A stretch of 64,000 nt of DNA from Kaistia adipata DSM 17808 (lineage in GTDB: Bacteria > Pseudomonadota > Alphaproteobacteria > Rhizobiales > Kaistiaceae), in the NCBI RefSeq assembly GCF_000423225.1, contig NZ_KE383991.1:754217-818216 (forward strand), in the 5' to 3' direction. Position 1 is the stretch's first letter. The number at the start of each line of letters is the position of its first letter. Below are positions 28,736 to 39,651 of this stretch, piece after piece. Both the position numbers and the translations under genes were made by a program. The notes below the pieces were generated by a model. It was not told where the DNA came from. It saw only the letters and a program-made list of their open reading frames with translations, and did no database searches.

Positions 28736-28769
28736 TGCACTGAGTCAATCGGTCGCGCGGTGGCGACGG

Positions 28770-30182
28770 TCAGCCGGCCTTGGCCAGCGCCTCGAGCTCG
28801 CCCGGAAGCGCATAGGCCCAGCTGGTGATCGAGCCGGCGCCGAGGCAGACGACGTAGTCGCCGGGCTTGGCGAGCGCCGCGATCTCGGGAGCCAGCGCCT
28901 GCGGGCCGAGCAGGACCCGCGCATCGCGATGGCCGCGCATCTTCATGCCATCGACCAGATGGTCGCTGTCGATGCCCTCGATCGGCGCCTCGCCGGCGGC
29001 ATAGACCGGCGCGACGAACACGGTGTCGGCATCGTTGAAGCAGGAGCAGAAGCCGTCGAAGAGGTCGCGCAGGCGCGTGTAGCGATGCGGCTGGACCACG
29101 GCGATGACGCGGCCCTTGGTCGAGGCGCGCGCCGCGCGCAGCACGGCCGCGATCTCGACCGGATGGTGGCCGTAATCGTCGAACACCTCGACGCCGTTCC
29201 ACGAGCCGGTGCGGGTAAAGCGCCGCTTGACGCCGCCGAACGCCGCAAGGCCCTTGCGGATCGCCTCGTCGGAAATGCCGAGATGATGCGCGATGGCGAT
29301 GGCGCCGGTCGCGTTCTGGACGTTGTGTTCGCCCGGCATCGGCAGGATCAGGTCGATCAGCTCCGTCGTCTCGCCCGTGACGCGGTCGCGCAGGCTGGCG
29401 GTGAAGATCGAGGTGCCGTTCTCGTTGCGCAGATTGCTGTAGCGGATGTCGGCCTGCGGATTGGCGCCGTAGGTGATCAGCCGCCGGTCCTCGATGCGGC
29501 CGATCAGTGACTGCACCTCGGGATGGTCGAGGCACATCACGGCGAAGCCGTAGAACGGGATGTTCTCGATGAACTGCTTGTAGGCGTCACGCGCCTTGTC
29601 GAAGCTGCCATAGTGGTCGAGATGCTCGGGATCGATATTGGTGACGAGCGCCACGTCTGCCGGGAGCTTGACGAAGGTGCCGTCGCTCTCATCCGCCTCG
29701 ACGACGACCCAGTCGCTCGCGCCCATGCGCGCATTGGTGCCGTAGGCGTTGATGATGCCGCCATTGATCACGGTCGGGTCGAAACCACCGGCGTCGAGCA
29801 GCGCCGCCACCATCGAGGTGGTGGTCGTCTTGCCATGCGTGCCGGCGATGGCGATGGCGCTCTTCAGGCGCATCAGCTCGGCCAGCATCTCGGCGCGGCG
29901 GACGACCGGCAGCAGGCGCTCGCGCGCCGCCTTCAGCTCGGGATTGCTCGCCTTGATGGCGGAAGAGACGACGACGACGCGGGCGTCGCCCAGATTGGCG
30001 GCGTCATGCCCGATCGCGATCGTGGCGCCCTTCGCCTTCAGGCGCTGGACATTCGCGTTCTCGGCCGCGTCCGACCCCTGAACCCGATAGCCCAGATTGA
30101 CCAGCACCTCGGCGATGCCGCTCATGCCGATACCGCCAATGCCGACGAAATGAACGGGACCAATGTCCCGGGGCATCTTCAT
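28770..30182 (-). CDS. murC: UDP-N-acetylmuramate--L-alanine ligase
   Basis: Adds L-Ala to UDP-MurNAc, the first step of the stem peptide, in the cytoplasm. The ATG at 30182 ([10 protein letters not shown]) has GGAG seven bases upstream and is preferred over an in-frame TTG at 30188; 470 residues. Features are the Rossmann segment [17 protein letters not shown], the ATP loop [11 protein letters not shown] near residue 114, [12 protein letters not shown], and [13 protein letters not shown]. The Mur C-terminal domain has [14 protein letters not shown] and [10 protein letters not shown]. It follows murG by two bases and is the last gene before the terminator at 28706-28735. Confidence 0.97.
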   Translation of the reverse strand: MKMPRDIGPVHFVGIGGIGMSGIAEVLVNLGYRVQGSDAAENANVQRLKAKGATIAIGHDAANLGDARVVVVSSAIKASNPELKAARERLLPVVRRAEMLAELMRLKSAIAIAGTHGKTTTTSMVAALLDAGGFDPTVINGGIINAYGTNARMGASDWVVVEADESDGTFVKLPADVALVTNIDPEHLDHYGSFDKARDAYKQFIENIPFYGFAVMCLDHPEVQSLIGRIEDRRLITYGANPQADIRYSNLRNENGTSIFTASLRDRVTGETTELIDLILPMPGEHNVQNATGAIAIAHHLGISDEAIRKGLAAFGGVKRRFTRTGSWNGVEVFDDYGHHPVEIAAVLRAARASTKGRVIAVVQPHRYTRLRDLFDGFCSCFNDADTVFVAPVYAAGEAPIEGIDSDHLVDGMKMRGHRDARVLLGPQALAPEIAALAKPGDYVVCLGAGSITSWAYALPGELEALAKAG

Positions 30183-30184
30183 GT

Positions 30185-31303
30185 TCAAACTCCGGTGGAT
30201 GCGCCGACCCGCTCGCCACCGGCAACCCGCTCGACCAGATCAGCCAGGCGTTCGTCAGCGTCGGGACGTCCGACTGATTTCGCGGCGGCCGCCGCCTGGG
30301 CGAGACGCCCCGGCTCGGCCAGGAAGCCCGTCAATTCGCGCGCCAGGCGGTCGGCTGTCAACTCGGGCTGCGGCACGACCCAGCCGCCGCCGACCTTGGC
30401 GAGCACGAGCGCGTTGGCGCTCTGGTCCTGGTCGATGGCGCCGGGCAGCGGCACCATGATGGCCGGGCGGCCGATGACGGCGAGCTCGCAGACGGTCGAC
30501 GCGCCGGAGCGCGAGATCACGAGATGGCTAGCGCCGATGCGCGCCGGCATGTCGCGGAAGAACGGCGCGAGCTCGGCCTCGATGCCGAGCCCGGCATAGG
30601 CGGCGCGGACGCGCTCCAGGTCCTCGGGCCGGCACTGCTGCACGATCGAAAGCCGCACGCGCTCCCCGGGCGCGAGTTTGCCGAGCGCGTCGGGCAGAAG
30701 ATCGGAGAAGAAGCGCGCGCCCTGGCTGCCGCCGAAGATGACGAGATTGAGCCGTCCGCCCTGCGCGAGCGCCGGATAGGCGACCTTGCTGGCGTCGATC
30801 ACCTGCTCGCGGACGGGATTGCCGGTCTGCACCACCTTGCCGCCGAGGCCGCCCACATGGCCGACCTCGGGAAAGCTCGTCGCCACGGCGCTGGCGCGCT
30901 TGGCCAGCAGCCGGTTGGCACGGCCGAGCACGGCGTTGGCGTCGTGCGCGATGGTCGGGATGCCGAGATGGGCGGCCGCGAGCACGGGCGGCACGGTCGG
31001 ATAGCCGCCGAAACCGACGACGGCGCTGGGCCGGACCCGCTTCAGCATCGCCTTCGACTGACGGTAGCCGTGCCACAGGCTCCAGGCAGCAGAGATCATC
31101 GCCTTCGGCGAGCGGACCGACGGCGTGGCGGATCGGATGATGTGGGTCTCGTCGGCCGGGAAGTTCTGGCCGTAGGTCTCGGCGCGATGGTCGGTGGCGA
31201 GATGCACCGACCAGCCGCGCCGCTTCAGCGCATAGGCCAGCGCCTCGGCGGGAAACAGGTGCCCGCCGGTACCGCCGGCGCAGAGCAGGATCGTCTTCTC
31301 CAT
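30185..31303 (-). CDS. murG: UDP-N-acetylglucosamine--N-acetylmuramyl-(pentapeptide) pyrophosphoryl-undecaprenol GlcNAc transferase
   Basis: GT28 glycosyltransferase that turns lipid I into lipid II on the inner face of the membrane. It has 372 residues. The N-terminal [20 protein letters not shown] and the loop [16 protein letters not shown] are lipid-substrate motifs; [16 protein letters not shown] opens the UDP-sugar domain, with [20 protein letters not shown] and [14 protein letters not shown] as the donor-binding signature. It lies between ftsW (four-base gap) and murC (two-base gap). Confidence 0.97.
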   Translation of the reverse strand: MEKTILLCAGGTGGHLFPAEALAYALKRRGWSVHLATDHRAETYGQNFPADETHIIRSATPSVRSPKAMISAAWSLWHGYRQSKAMLKRVRPSAVVGFGGYPTVPPVLAAAHLGIPTIAHDANAVLGRANRLLAKRASAVATSFPEVGHVGGLGGKVVQTGNPVREQVIDASKVAYPALAQGGRLNLVIFGGSQGARFFSDLLPDALGKLAPGERVRLSIVQQCRPEDLERVRAAYAGLGIEAELAPFFRDMPARIGASHLVISRSGASTVCELAVIGRPAIMVPLPGAIDQDQSANALVLAKVGGGWVVPQPELTADRLARELTGFLAEPGRLAQAAAAAKSVGRPDADERLADLVERVAGGERVGASTGV

Positions 31304-31307
31304 GGCC

Positions 31308-32462
31308 TCACGCAGCCTTCGCCGTGCCGAACCGGCTGAAGCCGGAGGTGAGCCGCGCCGGCTCGAAGCGGCGGCGGGTCAGCGCCAGCACCAGGCCCAT
31401 CTGGAAGGCGAGCGCGATCATCGACGAACCGCCATAGGAGATGAACGGCAGCGTCATGCCCTTGGCGGGCATCAGGTTCAGGTTCACCGCCATGTTGATC
31501 ACCGACTGCACGCCGAACAGCACGAGCAGGCCTGCCGAGGCGAGGCGCACGAAGGCGTCCTCGTTCTTCAGGCTGTGGCTGAGGCCGCGCACGACGACGA
31601 AGCCGAACATCAGCACCAGCCCCATGCAGAGGATGATGCCGAATTCCTCGGCGGCGACCGCGAAGATGAAGTCGGTGTGGCTGTCGGGCAGGATACGCTT
31701 GACGATGCCCTCGCCCGGACCGCGACCGAGCCAGCCGCCATGCATGACCGAGTTCAGCGCGGTATCGACCTGGAAGGTGTCGCCGGCGCCAGGATCGAGG
31801 AACCGGTTGATGCGGCCGGCGAAGTGCGGGAACACCGTGTAGGCGGCGAGGATGCCGCCGGCGGCGAGCACGGCGAGCGCGGCGATCCAGAACCAGGAAA
31901 GCCCGGCCATGAAGAACACCGCCGACCACGAGATCACCACCAGCATGGTCTGGCCGAGGTCCGGCTGGGCCACGAGCAGCGCCGCGACGATCGCCAGCAG
32001 CAGCATGGCGAAGATGTTGCCGGGGATGTCGTTGCGGCGGGAATTCTCGGTGAAGAGCCAGGCCGACAGCACCAGGAAGGCCGGCTTGACGAATTCGGAC
32101 GGCTGGATCGAGAAGCCGAGGATGTTGATCCAGCGGCGCGCACCCTTCACTTCCTGGCCCACGAACAGCGTCAGGATCATCAGCACGATGGAGATCGAGA
32201 ACACGATCAGCGCTGTGCGCCGGACGTTGCGCGGCGACAGGAACGACGTCGCGATCAGCACGCCGATCGTCGGGATCATGAAGAGGATGTGGCGCTTCAC
32301 GAAGTGAAAGCTGTCGAGGCCGATGCGCTCGGCGACCGGCGGGCTGCCGGCCAGCGACAGCACGACGCCGCCCATCATCAGCGCGATGAGCCCGAACAAC
32401 AGATATTTGTCGACGGTCCACCACCACTCGGCGAAGACACTGCGATTGGCCCTGCTGACCAT
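31308..32462 (-). CDS. ftsW: Lipid II glycosyltransferase/flippase FtsW
   Basis: SEDS-family polytopic membrane protein that polymerises septal peptidoglycan with FtsI. The ATG at 32462 shares its A with the murD stop (TGATG) and has GAGG seven bases upstream; a GTG three bases earlier would add one residue. 384 residues with about ten membrane segments. Landmarks are GARRWINILGFSIQPSEFVK, QPDLGQTMLV, RINRFLDP, GGWLGRGPGEGIVKRILPDS, HTDFIFAVAAEEFG and the C-terminal LPFISYGGSSMIA. The Asp in QVDTALNSV-type loop 7 region corresponds to the catalytic area of SEDS polymerases. Confidence 0.97.
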   Translation of the reverse strand: MVSRANRSVFAEWWWTVDKYLLFGLIALMMGGVVLSLAGSPPVAERIGLDSFHFVKRHILFMIPTIGVLIATSFLSPRNVRRTALIVFSISIVLMILTLFVGQEVKGARRWINILGFSIQPSEFVKPAFLVLSAWLFTENSRRNDIPGNIFAMLLLAIVAALLVAQPDLGQTMLVVISWSAVFFMAGLSWFWIAALAVLAAGGILAAYTVFPHFAGRINRFLDPGAGDTFQVDTALNSVMHGGWLGRGPGEGIVKRILPDSHTDFIFAVAAEEFGIILCMGLVLMFGFVVVRGLSHSLKNEDAFVRLASAGLLVLFGVQSVINMAVNLNLMPAKGMTLPFISYGGSSMIALAFQMGLVLALTRRRFEPARLTSGFSRFGTAKAA

Positions 32463-33862
32463 CACTTCACCTCTGCGACGGAGTGCGCGCCCGCGAGCGC
32501 CTGGACGAGACCGCGGAAATGGTCGCCGCGGATCTCGAAATTTCGATACTGGTCATAGGAGGCGCAGGCCGGCGACAGCAGCACGACCGGCTCGGCCGCG
32601 CCATCCGCCGCCGCGTCGCGCGCCGCGGCCGCGACGGCCGCGTCCATCGTGCCCGCCATCACCGTGTCGACCTTGCCGGCAAGCGTCGCGGCGAATTCCT
32701 CCGCCGCCGCGCCGATCAGATAGGCCTTGACGATCCTCGGGAAATAGGGCGCGAGACTGGTGATGCCGCCGGTCTTCGGCTTGCCGCCGGCGATCCAGTA
32801 GATGCGGTCGAAGCTCGAAAGCGCCTTCTCGGCCGCATCGGCATTGGTCGCCTTCGAGTCGTTGACGAACAGCACCTTGCCGATCCGCGCCACCTCTTCC
32901 ATGCGGTGCGCGAGGCCTGGGAAGCTCTTCAGTCCCGCCACGATCACCGTCTCGGAGAGGCCGATCACCCGCGCGGTGGCGATCGCCGCCGCCGCGTTCT
33001 GGGCGTTGTGGGCGCCGCGCAGCGAGCCGATGCCGGCGAGATCGGCGACCTGGCGCACCACCGCGTCGTCGGCCTCGAAGATGCGGCCGCGATCGGCGTA
33101 GAAGCCCGTGGCGACGGGGCGGCGCACCGACAGGCGCTCGACCGGCTTGCCGATCGCGTCGAGATCGGAGGCGATGGTCGCGCACCATTCGTCGTCGATG
33201 CCGATCACCGCCGTGTCGGCGCCGCGCACCAGTCGCGCCTTGATGGCGGCATAGCGCTCCATCGTGTCGTGGCGGTCGAGATGGTCCTCGGTGAGGTTCA
33301 GCAGCACGCCGACGGTCGGGTCGATCGTCGGCGCCAGGTCGATCTGGAACGAGGAGCATTCGACGATGTGGATGCGGTCCGTCGCCGGAGGCTCCAGCGA
33401 CAGGATCGCCGTGCCGATATTGCCGCCGAGCTGAACGTCCCATCCGGCGGTGCGGAAGAGATGCGCGATCAGCGCCGTCGTCGTCGACTTGCCGTTGGTG
33501 CCGGTGATGGCGATGAACGGCGCGCCCGGCGCGGTCGCCCGGCGCTCGCGGCAGAACAGCTCGATGTCGCCGATGATCTCGATGCCCGTCGCCTTGGCGA
33601 GATCCACCGTCCAGTGCGGCACCGGATGGGTCAGCGGCACGCCCGGCGACAGCACGAGCGCCGAGAAGCCGGCGAAATCCTGCTGGCGCAGGTCGCCGGT
33701 CGGGATGCCGGCAGCGGCCGCCTTGGCGACCGACTCGGCGTTGTCGTCCCAGGCTACGACCTTCGCGCCGCCGGCGACGAGCGCTTGCGCCGTGACGATG
33801 CCGCTGCCGCCCAGTCCGAAGACCGCGACCGACTTGCCGGCGAAGGAGGTGATCGGGATCAT
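32462..33862 (-). CDS. murD: UDP-N-acetylmuramoyl-L-alanine--D-glutamate ligase
   Basis: Adds D-Glu to UDP-MurNAc-L-Ala. It has 466 residues. The N-terminal Rossmann region is [30 protein letters not shown] follows, and the ATP loop is [35 protein letters not shown] contains the conserved His, and [20 protein letters not shown] with [11 protein letters not shown] mark the C-terminal domain. The start ATG at 33862 is seven bases after mraY and has no strong ribosome-binding site, so it probably depends on coupling. Confidence 0.97.
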   Translation of the reverse strand: MIPITSFAGKSVAVFGLGGSGIVTAQALVAGGAKVVAWDDNAESVAKAAAAGIPTGDLRQQDFAGFSALVLSPGVPLTHPVPHWTVDLAKATGIEIIGDIELFCRERRATAPGAPFIAITGTNGKSTTTALIAHLFRTAGWDVQLGGNIGTAILSLEPPATDRIHIVECSSFQIDLAPTIDPTVGVLLNLTEDHLDRHDTMERYAAIKARLVRGADTAVIGIDDEWCATIASDLDAIGKPVERLSVRRPVATGFYADRGRIFEADDAVVRQVADLAGIGSLRGAHNAQNAAAAIATARVIGLSETVIVAGLKSFPGLAHRMEEVARIGKVLFVNDSKATNADAAEKALSSFDRIYWIAGGKPKTGGITSLAPYFPRIVKAYLIGAAAEEFAATLAGKVDTVMAGTMDAAVAAAARDAAADGAAEPVVLLSPACASYDQYRNFEIRGDHFRGLVQALAGAHSVAEVK

Positions 33863-33869
33863 CGTGACG

Positions 33870-34955
33870 TTACCGGATCTTCAGGCTGGAGAGGCCGATC
33901 AGGGCGAGGACGACCGCGATGATCCAGAAGCGGATCACGACCTGCGGCTCGGTCCAGCCGAGATGTTCGAAATGATGGTGGATCGGCGCCATCTTGAACA
34001 CGCGCTTGCCGGTCAGCTTGAACGACAGCACCTGGATGATCACCGAGACGGCCTCGAGCACGAACAGGCCGCCGACGATGGCGAGCACGATCTCGTGCTT
34101 GGTGGCGACGGCGATTGCGCCGAGCATGCCGCCAAGTGCCAGCGAACCGGTGTCGCCCATGAAGATCGCCGCCGGCGGCGCGTTGAACCAGAGGAAGCCG
34201 AGGCCGGCGCCGAGCATGGCGCCGCAGAGCACGGCGAGTTCGCCCGTGCCGGGCACGAAGTGGATCTGCAGATATTCGGCGAAGATCGCGTTGCCCGAGA
34301 GATAGGCCATCACGCCGAAGGAGGCGGTGGCGACCATGACCGGGACGATGGCGAGGCCGTCGAGGCCGTCGGTCAGGTTCACGGCATTGCCGGCGCCGAC
34401 GATGACGAAGGCGCCGAAGGGAATGAAGAACCAGCCGAGGTCGATGACGACCGCCTTGACGAAGGGAAAGGTCAGCGTGTTGGAGAGCGGCCCGCTCGAC
34501 AGGTGCGAGATCGCGATACAAGCGATGGCCGCGATGGCGAATTCGACGGCCAGGCGCGAGCGGCCGGAAAAGCCCTTGTGGCTCTGCTTCGTGACCTTGA
34601 GATAGTCGTCATAGAAGCCGATCAGGCCGAAACCGACGGTAACCCCGAGCACGGTCCAGACATAGAAGCTGGAGAGGTTGGCCCAGAGCAGCGTCGAGAC
34701 GATCAGCCCCGACAGGATCATCAGGCCGCCCATGGTGGGCGTGCCCTTCTTGGTGACCAGGTGGCTCTGCGGCCCGTCCTCGCGGATCGGCTGCCCCTTG
34801 CCCTGCTTGATCTTCAGGGCCCGGATGATGGCCGGGCCGAACAGGAAGACGAAGATCAGCGCCGTCATCGTCGCGCCGCCCACCCGGAAGGTGATGTAGC
34901 GGAAGACGTTGAGCCCAGAGAATTGCGTGGAGAGATCCCCCAGCAGGTACAGCAT
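33870..34955 (-). CDS. mraY: Phospho-N-acetylmuramoyl-pentapeptide-transferase
   Basis: Integral membrane enzyme that transfers phospho-MurNAc-pentapeptide to undecaprenyl phosphate, making lipid I. It has 361 residues and about ten helices. The conserved aspartate motifs are present: [21 protein letters not shown] and [14 protein letters not shown], and the C-terminal [14 protein letters not shown] histidine cluster. The start codon overlaps the murF stop by one base. Confidence 0.98.
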   Translation of the reverse strand: MLYLLGDLSTQFSGLNVFRYITFRVGGATMTALIFVFLFGPAIIRALKIKQGKGQPIREDGPQSHLVTKKGTPTMGGLMILSGLIVSTLLWANLSSFYVWTVLGVTVGFGLIGFYDDYLKVTKQSHKGFSGRSRLAVEFAIAAIACIAISHLSSGPLSNTLTFPFVKAVVIDLGWFFIPFGAFVIVGAGNAVNLTDGLDGLAIVPVMVATASFGVMAYLSGNAIFAEYLQIHFVPGTGELAVLCGAMLGAGLGFLWFNAPPAAIFMGDTGSLALGGMLGAIAVATKHEIVLAIVGGLFVLEAVSVIIQVLSFKLTGKRVFKMAPIHHHFEHLGWTEPQVVIRFWIIAVVLALIGLSSLKIR

Positions 34956-36406
34956 CAGACGGGTCCTTCAGTGGCGGGATCGCCTTGGTGAGGCGCCAGC
35001 GCATATCGTGTCAGCAGAGCCTCGACCAACGGCGCCATCCGGCTGCCATTCGAGCCCTTGACCATCAAGACGTCGCCGGCGGCGACTTGTTCGAGGAGAA
35101 TCGGCTCGAGTTCGCTCGCGGTTTCGGAATAATGGCCCCGCATGGCCGGCGGCAAGGCCTCCCAGAGCGCCAGCATCGAAGGACCGGCGAGATAGGCGCG
35201 GTCGATGCCGGCGGCGACGAGCGACTCGGCGAGGCCGGCATGGAGATCCAGCGTGTCCGGGCCGAGCTCGCGCATGTCGCCGAGCACGGCGATGCGCTGG
35301 CCGGCGCCTTCCGGCACCGCCTGCGCCAGCACCGCGAAGGCGGCGCGCATCGAGACGGGGCTTGCGTTGTAGCTCTCGTCGATCAGCGTGGCGCGGCCTT
35401 CGCCGATCGCGAGCTCGTGCCGGGCGCCGCGTCCCTTCGGCGCGCCGAGGCCGCCGAGCGCGCTGGCCGCCAGGGCGACGTCGCCGCCCATCTGCGCCAC
35501 GGCGAGCAGCACCGCGAGCGCGTTCTGCACCAGATGACGCCCAGGGGCGCCGACGATGAAGCCGACCTCCTGCTCGAGGATACGGGCGGTGACGCGCGAA
35601 TAGGCCGGCTGCAGGTCGAGGGCCTCGAGCCGCGCATCGGCATCGCGCCCGGATCCGAACGACAGCACGTTGTTGATGCCCGCATCCATGGCGAGCAGCG
35701 CCAGCCGCTCGAATTGCGGGCTGTCGCCGTTCAGGATGACGCTGCCGCCCGGCTCGACGCCGGAGAAGATCTCCGCCTTGGCGCGGGTGATGCCGTCGAT
35801 GCCGTCCGGGAAGAACTCCAGGTGAACCGGCTCGATCGTGGTAACAATAGCCACATGCGGCCGGACCTGTCCGACCAGCGGGGTGATCTCGCCGGGATGG
35901 TTCATGCCGATCTCGAACACGGCGAAGCGCGCATCGGCCGGCATGCGCGACAAGGTCAGCGGCACGCCCCAGTGATTGTTGAACGAGGCCGGCGAGAAAT
36001 GCGTCGCCCCCTGCGCCGACAGCACGTGGCCGAGCATCTCCTTGGTCGAGGTCTTGCCGACGCTGCCGGTCACCGCCGCGATCCGCCCGGTGGCGCGGGC
36101 GCGGGCGGCACGGCCCAGCTGCTCCAGCGCCTCGAGCACGTCGGAGACGACGACGAGCGGGATCGTCATGCGGCCGAGCCCGGCGAGCTTGTCCTCCGAC
36201 ACCACGGCGACGGTCGCGCCATGCGCGGCGGCGGCGCCGACGAAGCGATGGCCGTCGAAGCGGTCGCCGAGGATGGCGAAGAAGGCGTCACCCGGCTGGA
36301 CGGTGCGGCTGTCGATCGAGATGCCGGAAATCGACGGGCCGGCATTGGTCGGCCGGCCATGCATGGCATCGACGAAGGCCTCGAAGGTCCAGAGCGCCTC
36401 GGTCAT
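34955..36406 (-). CDS. murF: UDP-N-acetylmuramoyl-tripeptide--D-alanyl-D-alanine ligase
   Basis: Adds the D-Ala-D-Ala dipeptide, completing the pentapeptide precursor. It has 483 residues. The MurF-type N-terminal domain has [20 protein letters not shown] and [10 protein letters not shown]; the ATP loop is [28 protein letters not shown] and [20 protein letters not shown] follow, then [15 protein letters not shown] lies seven bases ahead of the ATG. Overlap is four bases with murE and one base with mraY. Confidence 0.97.
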   Translation of the reverse strand: MTEALWTFEAFVDAMHGRPTNAGPSISGISIDSRTVQPGDAFFAILGDRFDGHRFVGAAAAHGATVAVVSEDKLAGLGRMTIPLVVVSDVLEALEQLGRAARARATGRIAAVTGSVGKTSTKEMLGHVLSAQGATHFSPASFNNHWGVPLTLSRMPADARFAVFEIGMNHPGEITPLVGQVRPHVAIVTTIEPVHLEFFPDGIDGITRAKAEIFSGVEPGGSVILNGDSPQFERLALLAMDAGINNVLSFGSGRDADARLEALDLQPAYSRVTARILEQEVGFIVGAPGRHLVQNALAVLLAVAQMGGDVALAASALGGLGAPKGRGARHELAIGEGRATLIDESYNASPVSMRAAFAVLAQAVPEGAGQRIAVLGDMRELGPDTLDLHAGLAESLVAAGIDRAYLAGPSMLALWEALPPAMRGHYSETASELEPILLEQVAAGDVLMVKGSNGSRMAPLVEALLTRYALAPHQGDPATEGPV

Positions 36407-37863
36407 GTGCGTGCCTCCGCGGCCAGCGCCGCCGCGACGACCTCGTGGTCGGAGAAAGGCAGCACGACGCCGTTCACGATCTGGCCGGTCTCATGCCCCT
36501 TGCCGGCGACGCAGAGCACGTCGCCCTCCCCGAGCATGGCGATCGCCTCGGTGATCGCCGTCTTGCGATCGCCGATCTCGATGGCGTTCGGCGCGGCGGC
36601 GAGGATTTCGGAGCGAATCCGGGCGGGATCCTCGGAGCGGGGGTTGTCGTCGGTGACGATGACGACGTCGGCATGGCGGCTGGCCGCCTCGCCCATCAGC
36701 GGCCGCTTGCCGGCGTCGCGGTCGCCGCCGGCGCCGAAGACGACGAACAGCCGCTTGCGCGTCATCGGGCGAAGCGCGCCGAGCGCATGCTCGATCGCGT
36801 CGGGCTTGTGGGCGTAGTCGATGAAGACCAGCGCGCCCTTGTCGGTGACGCCGACGCGCTCCAGCCTTCCCGGCGCGCCGACGAGGCCGCCGAGCGCGTG
36901 GATCGCCGTTTCGGGCGCGATGCCCGCGCCGATGGCGAGGCCGGCGGCTACGAGCGCGTTGGAGATCTGGAAGCCGCCGGCGAGCGGCAGCCGCACGTCC
37001 ATCGGCGTGCCGAACACCTCGAGTTCCAGCGCCTGGCTGTGGAGGTCGGGTTGCGCCTTGACGAGGCGGATCGCGCGGCCCGCGCGGCCGACATCGATCA
37101 GGCGCTGGCCGCGCCGCCGCGCCACCGCCATGACGGCGTCGGCATAGGGGCCGTCGGCGTCGACGACGGCGGTCTGTCCCTCGGGCAGCAACGCGCCGAA
37201 CAGCTTCAGCTTGGCCTCGAGATAGTGTTCGACCGTCGGATGGTAGTCCATGTGGTCGCGGCCGAGATTGGTGAAGGCGGCGGCGACGAGGCGCACGCCG
37301 TCGAGCCGGTGCTGGTCGAGGCCGTGGCTGGAGGCCTCGAGCGCGGCGTGGGTGACGCCCTGGCGCGCCAGCGTGTCGAGGATCTCGTGCAGGCGGATCG
37401 GGTCGGGCGTGGTCAGGCTGCCATAGTCGGAGCCGGTCGGCGAGACGACGCCGATGGTGCCGATCGAGGCGGCCTGCTTGCCCGCCGTCTCGAAGATCTG
37501 GCGGACGAAGGCGGCGACCGAGGTCTTGCCGCTGGTGCCGGTGACGGCGACCATCTGCTCCGGCTGCAGCGGATAGAAGCGCGAAGCGATCCGCGCGAGC
37601 GCCAGGCGCGGATCGGCGGCGCGCAGCACCGGCACGCCGAGATCCGGCGGCAGTTCGGTGTCGGCGCCGGCAAGAACCGCGGCCGCGCCGCGCTTCACCG
37701 CCTCCGGGGCGAAACGTCCGCCATCGGCGGCGGCGCCCTTGAGGGCCGCGAAAAGAAAGCCTAGCCGGACGGCGCGGCTGTCCGCCGTCAGTCCGGAAAT
37801 GACGATCGCGCCCGCTTCGGGCGCAATCGGAAAGTCGTTCGAAGCTAGATCACCGAGCCGCAT
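36403..37863 (-). CDS. murE: UDP-N-acetylmuramoyl-L-alanyl-D-glutamate--2,6-diaminopimelate ligase
   Basis: Adds the third residue of the stem peptide. It has 486 residues. GLTADSRAVRLGFLFAALKG opens the protein, the ATP loop is AVTGTSGKTSVAAFVRQ, and NLGRDHMDYHPTVEHYLEAK carries the carbamylated-lysine region. The substrate motif DDNPRSEDPARI (DNPR) is the meso-diaminopimelate signature, so the wall is of the normal Gram-negative A1-gamma type. It lies 54 bases after ftsI and overlaps murF by four bases (ATGA). Confidence 0.97.
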   Translation of the reverse strand: MRLGDLASNDFPIAPEAGAIVISGLTADSRAVRLGFLFAALKGAAADGGRFAPEAVKRGAAAVLAGADTELPPDLGVPVLRAADPRLALARIASRFYPLQPEQMVAVTGTSGKTSVAAFVRQIFETAGKQAASIGTIGVVSPTGSDYGSLTTPDPIRLHEILDTLARQGVTHAALEASSHGLDQHRLDGVRLVAAAFTNLGRDHMDYHPTVEHYLEAKLKLFGALLPEGQTAVVDADGPYADAVMAVARRRGQRLIDVGRAGRAIRLVKAQPDLHSQALELEVFGTPMDVRLPLAGGFQISNALVAAGLAIGAGIAPETAIHALGGLVGAPGRLERVGVTDKGALVFIDYAHKPDAIEHALGALRPMTRKRLFVVFGAGGDRDAGKRPLMGEAASRHADVVIVTDDNPRSEDPARIRSEILAAAPNAIEIGDRKTAITEAIAMLGEGDVLCVAGKGHETGQIVNGVVLPFSDHEVVAAALAAEART

Positions 37864-37917
37864 ACTGGGAGCGAATCCTCTCGATCTTCACGTTTTGGAT
37901 CTGCCGCTCTTCGAACC

Positions 37918-39651
37918 TCAATACGACACAAGCAAGGCATCCGGCTGACCTTCGCTCTCCGAGCGGGGCCGAACGCCGAGAATGTCGGCGGCGCGGCGGA
38001 CGACATTGGAGCTGACCTTGGCGGCGTTCCAGGCCGCGAGCGCCGGCAGGCCGGGCTTCTCGGGCTTCGGATCGTCGATCGTGATCAGCATGACATATTG
38101 CGGGTCGTCCATCGGGAAGGTCGACAGGAACGAGTTCAGATAGGTTCCCTCGACATAGCGGCCGTTGACGATCTTCTCGGCGGTGCCGGTCTTGCCGCCG
38201 ACGACATAGCCCTGCACGTCGCCATTGCGGCCGGAGCCGTTGACGGCGTTGAAGCGGAACAGCCAGCGCATCTGGTCGCTCGTGTGCTTCGAGATCACCT
38301 GGGCCGAGCTGGCCATCGCCTCCTCCTGCGTGCGCGGGTAGAAGGTCGGCGACAGCAGGTAGCCGCCATTGACGAGCGCGACGTCGGCCATGGCCGCCTG
38401 CATCGGCGTGATCGCGATACCGTGGCCGAAGGAGACGGTAAGCTGCGTCGCCTGGCTCCAGCGCTTCGGCACCTGCGGCGTCGCGACCTCGGGCAGGTCC
38501 GTCTTCAGCCGCGTCGAGAGGCCGAGCTTCTTCAGATACTCCTGCTGCTCTTCCTGGCCGACGGCGAGCGCCATCTTGGCCGTGCCGATGTTCGACGAGT
38601 ACCTGAACACTTCCGGCACGGAGAGGAAGCGCGCCTTGCCGCGATAGTCGCGGATCTGCTGGCGGCCGACCCGGATCGGGAAGCGCGCATCGATGCTGTC
38701 GCTCATCTTGACGCGGCCGGAATCGAGCGCCATCGCGAAGGTGAAGCTCTTGAACACCGAGCCGAGCTCGTAGGTGCCGGCAGTCAGGCGGTTGAGGCGG
38801 TCGGGCTTGTTGGCGTCGACCGGATTGTTCGGGTCGAAATCGGGCAGCGAGGCCATGGCCATCACTTCGCCGGTCTTGGCGTTGACGATCACGCCCATGG
38901 CGGCGAGCGACTGGTAGCGCTGCATGGCGCCGGCCAGCTCGTCGCGCAGGATGTGCTGCACGCGCATGTCGATCGACAGCTTGACCGGCTGCAGGTCGGC
39001 GCCCTTGGTGGCGAAACCCGCGCCATGCAGATCGCCGAGGCCGCGCTCGTCGATCGCCTTCTCGATGCCGGCGATACCCTCATTGTCGATGTTGACGAGG
39101 CCGACAATGTGCGCGGCGGCCGGACCGCCCGGATAGAAGCGGCGGTTCTCGGTCAGGAAGCCGACGCCCGGAATGCCGAGATTGTGCAGTTCCTGCTGCT
39201 GCTTCGGCGTGATCTCGCGCTTGATCCAGACGAAGCCGGCATTGGTCGAGAGGCGCTTGCGCAGCTGGTCGGCGTCGATGTCGGTCAGGACGCTGGTGAT
39301 CAGCTCGGCCGCCTCGTCGGGATCGACCATCTTGTTCGGCTCGGCGAAGAGCGACGACGTCTTGATGTCGGTGGCGAGGATCTCGCCATTGCGGTCGACG
39401 ATGTTCGGCCGCGCGGTCGCGACCGAGGACGCGGCGCTGCCGCGCGCGCCGGCCGCCGCCTGCTCGCTCATGCCGAGCATGACGAGGCGGCCGCCGATGA
39501 CGCAATAGACCAGCATGAAGGCCATCATCGTCAGGCCGATGCGGCTGCGCGTCTGGTCGCGGCGCGCCTTGCCGGCGCCCTTCAGGGAAACATGGCGCGC
39601 CCCGCTGGCGGGGCTGAAGGTGCCGGGGCGGTCGGTGAAGGTCATCGTCAT
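37918..39651 (-). CDS. ftsI: Septal peptidoglycan transpeptidase FtsI (PBP3)
   Basis: Class B penicillin-binding protein that cross-links septal peptidoglycan with FtsW. The start is ATG at 39651 (MTMTFTDRPG): it overlaps the ftsL stop by four bases and has GGGAG upstream. The longer frame beyond it is only the shadow of ftsL. 577 residues. A single membrane helix lies at about 39-58. The pedestal domain has RPNIVDRNGEILATD. Catalytic motifs are Ser298-V-F-Lys301 (ELGSVFKSF), SSN at 352-354 and KTG at 487-489 (GGKTGTAEK). Confidence 0.97.
   Translation of the reverse strand: MTMTFTDRPGTFSPASGARHVSLKGAGKARRDQTRSRIGLTMMAFMLVYCVIGGRLVMLGMSEQAAAGARGSAASSVATARPNIVDRNGEILATDIKTSSLFAEPNKMVDPDEAAELITSVLTDIDADQLRKRLSTNAGFVWIKREITPKQQQELHNLGIPGVGFLTENRRFYPGGPAAAHIVGLVNIDNEGIAGIEKAIDERGLGDLHGAGFATKGADLQPVKLSIDMRVQHILRDELAGAMQRYQSLAAMGVIVNAKTGEVMAMASLPDFDPNNPVDANKPDRLNRLTAGTYELGSVFKSFTFAMALDSGRVKMSDSIDARFPIRVGRQQIRDYRGKARFLSVPEVFRYSSNIGTAKMALAVGQEEQQEYLKKLGLSTRLKTDLPEVATPQVPKRWSQATQLTVSFGHGIAITPMQAAMADVALVNGGYLLSPTFYPRTQEEAMASSAQVISKHTSDQMRWLFRFNAVNGSGRNGDVQGYVVGGKTGTAEKIVNGRYVEGTYLNSFLSTFPMDDPQYVMLITIDDPKPEKPGLPALAAWNAAKVSSNVVRRAADILGVRPRSESEGQPDALLVSY

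Noticed and set aside
28681-29535. A frame between murC and ddl considered as a murB remnant
   Set aside because: It is an out-of-frame reading of murC with no MurB motifs (no FAD site, no catalytic Ser/Glu context).
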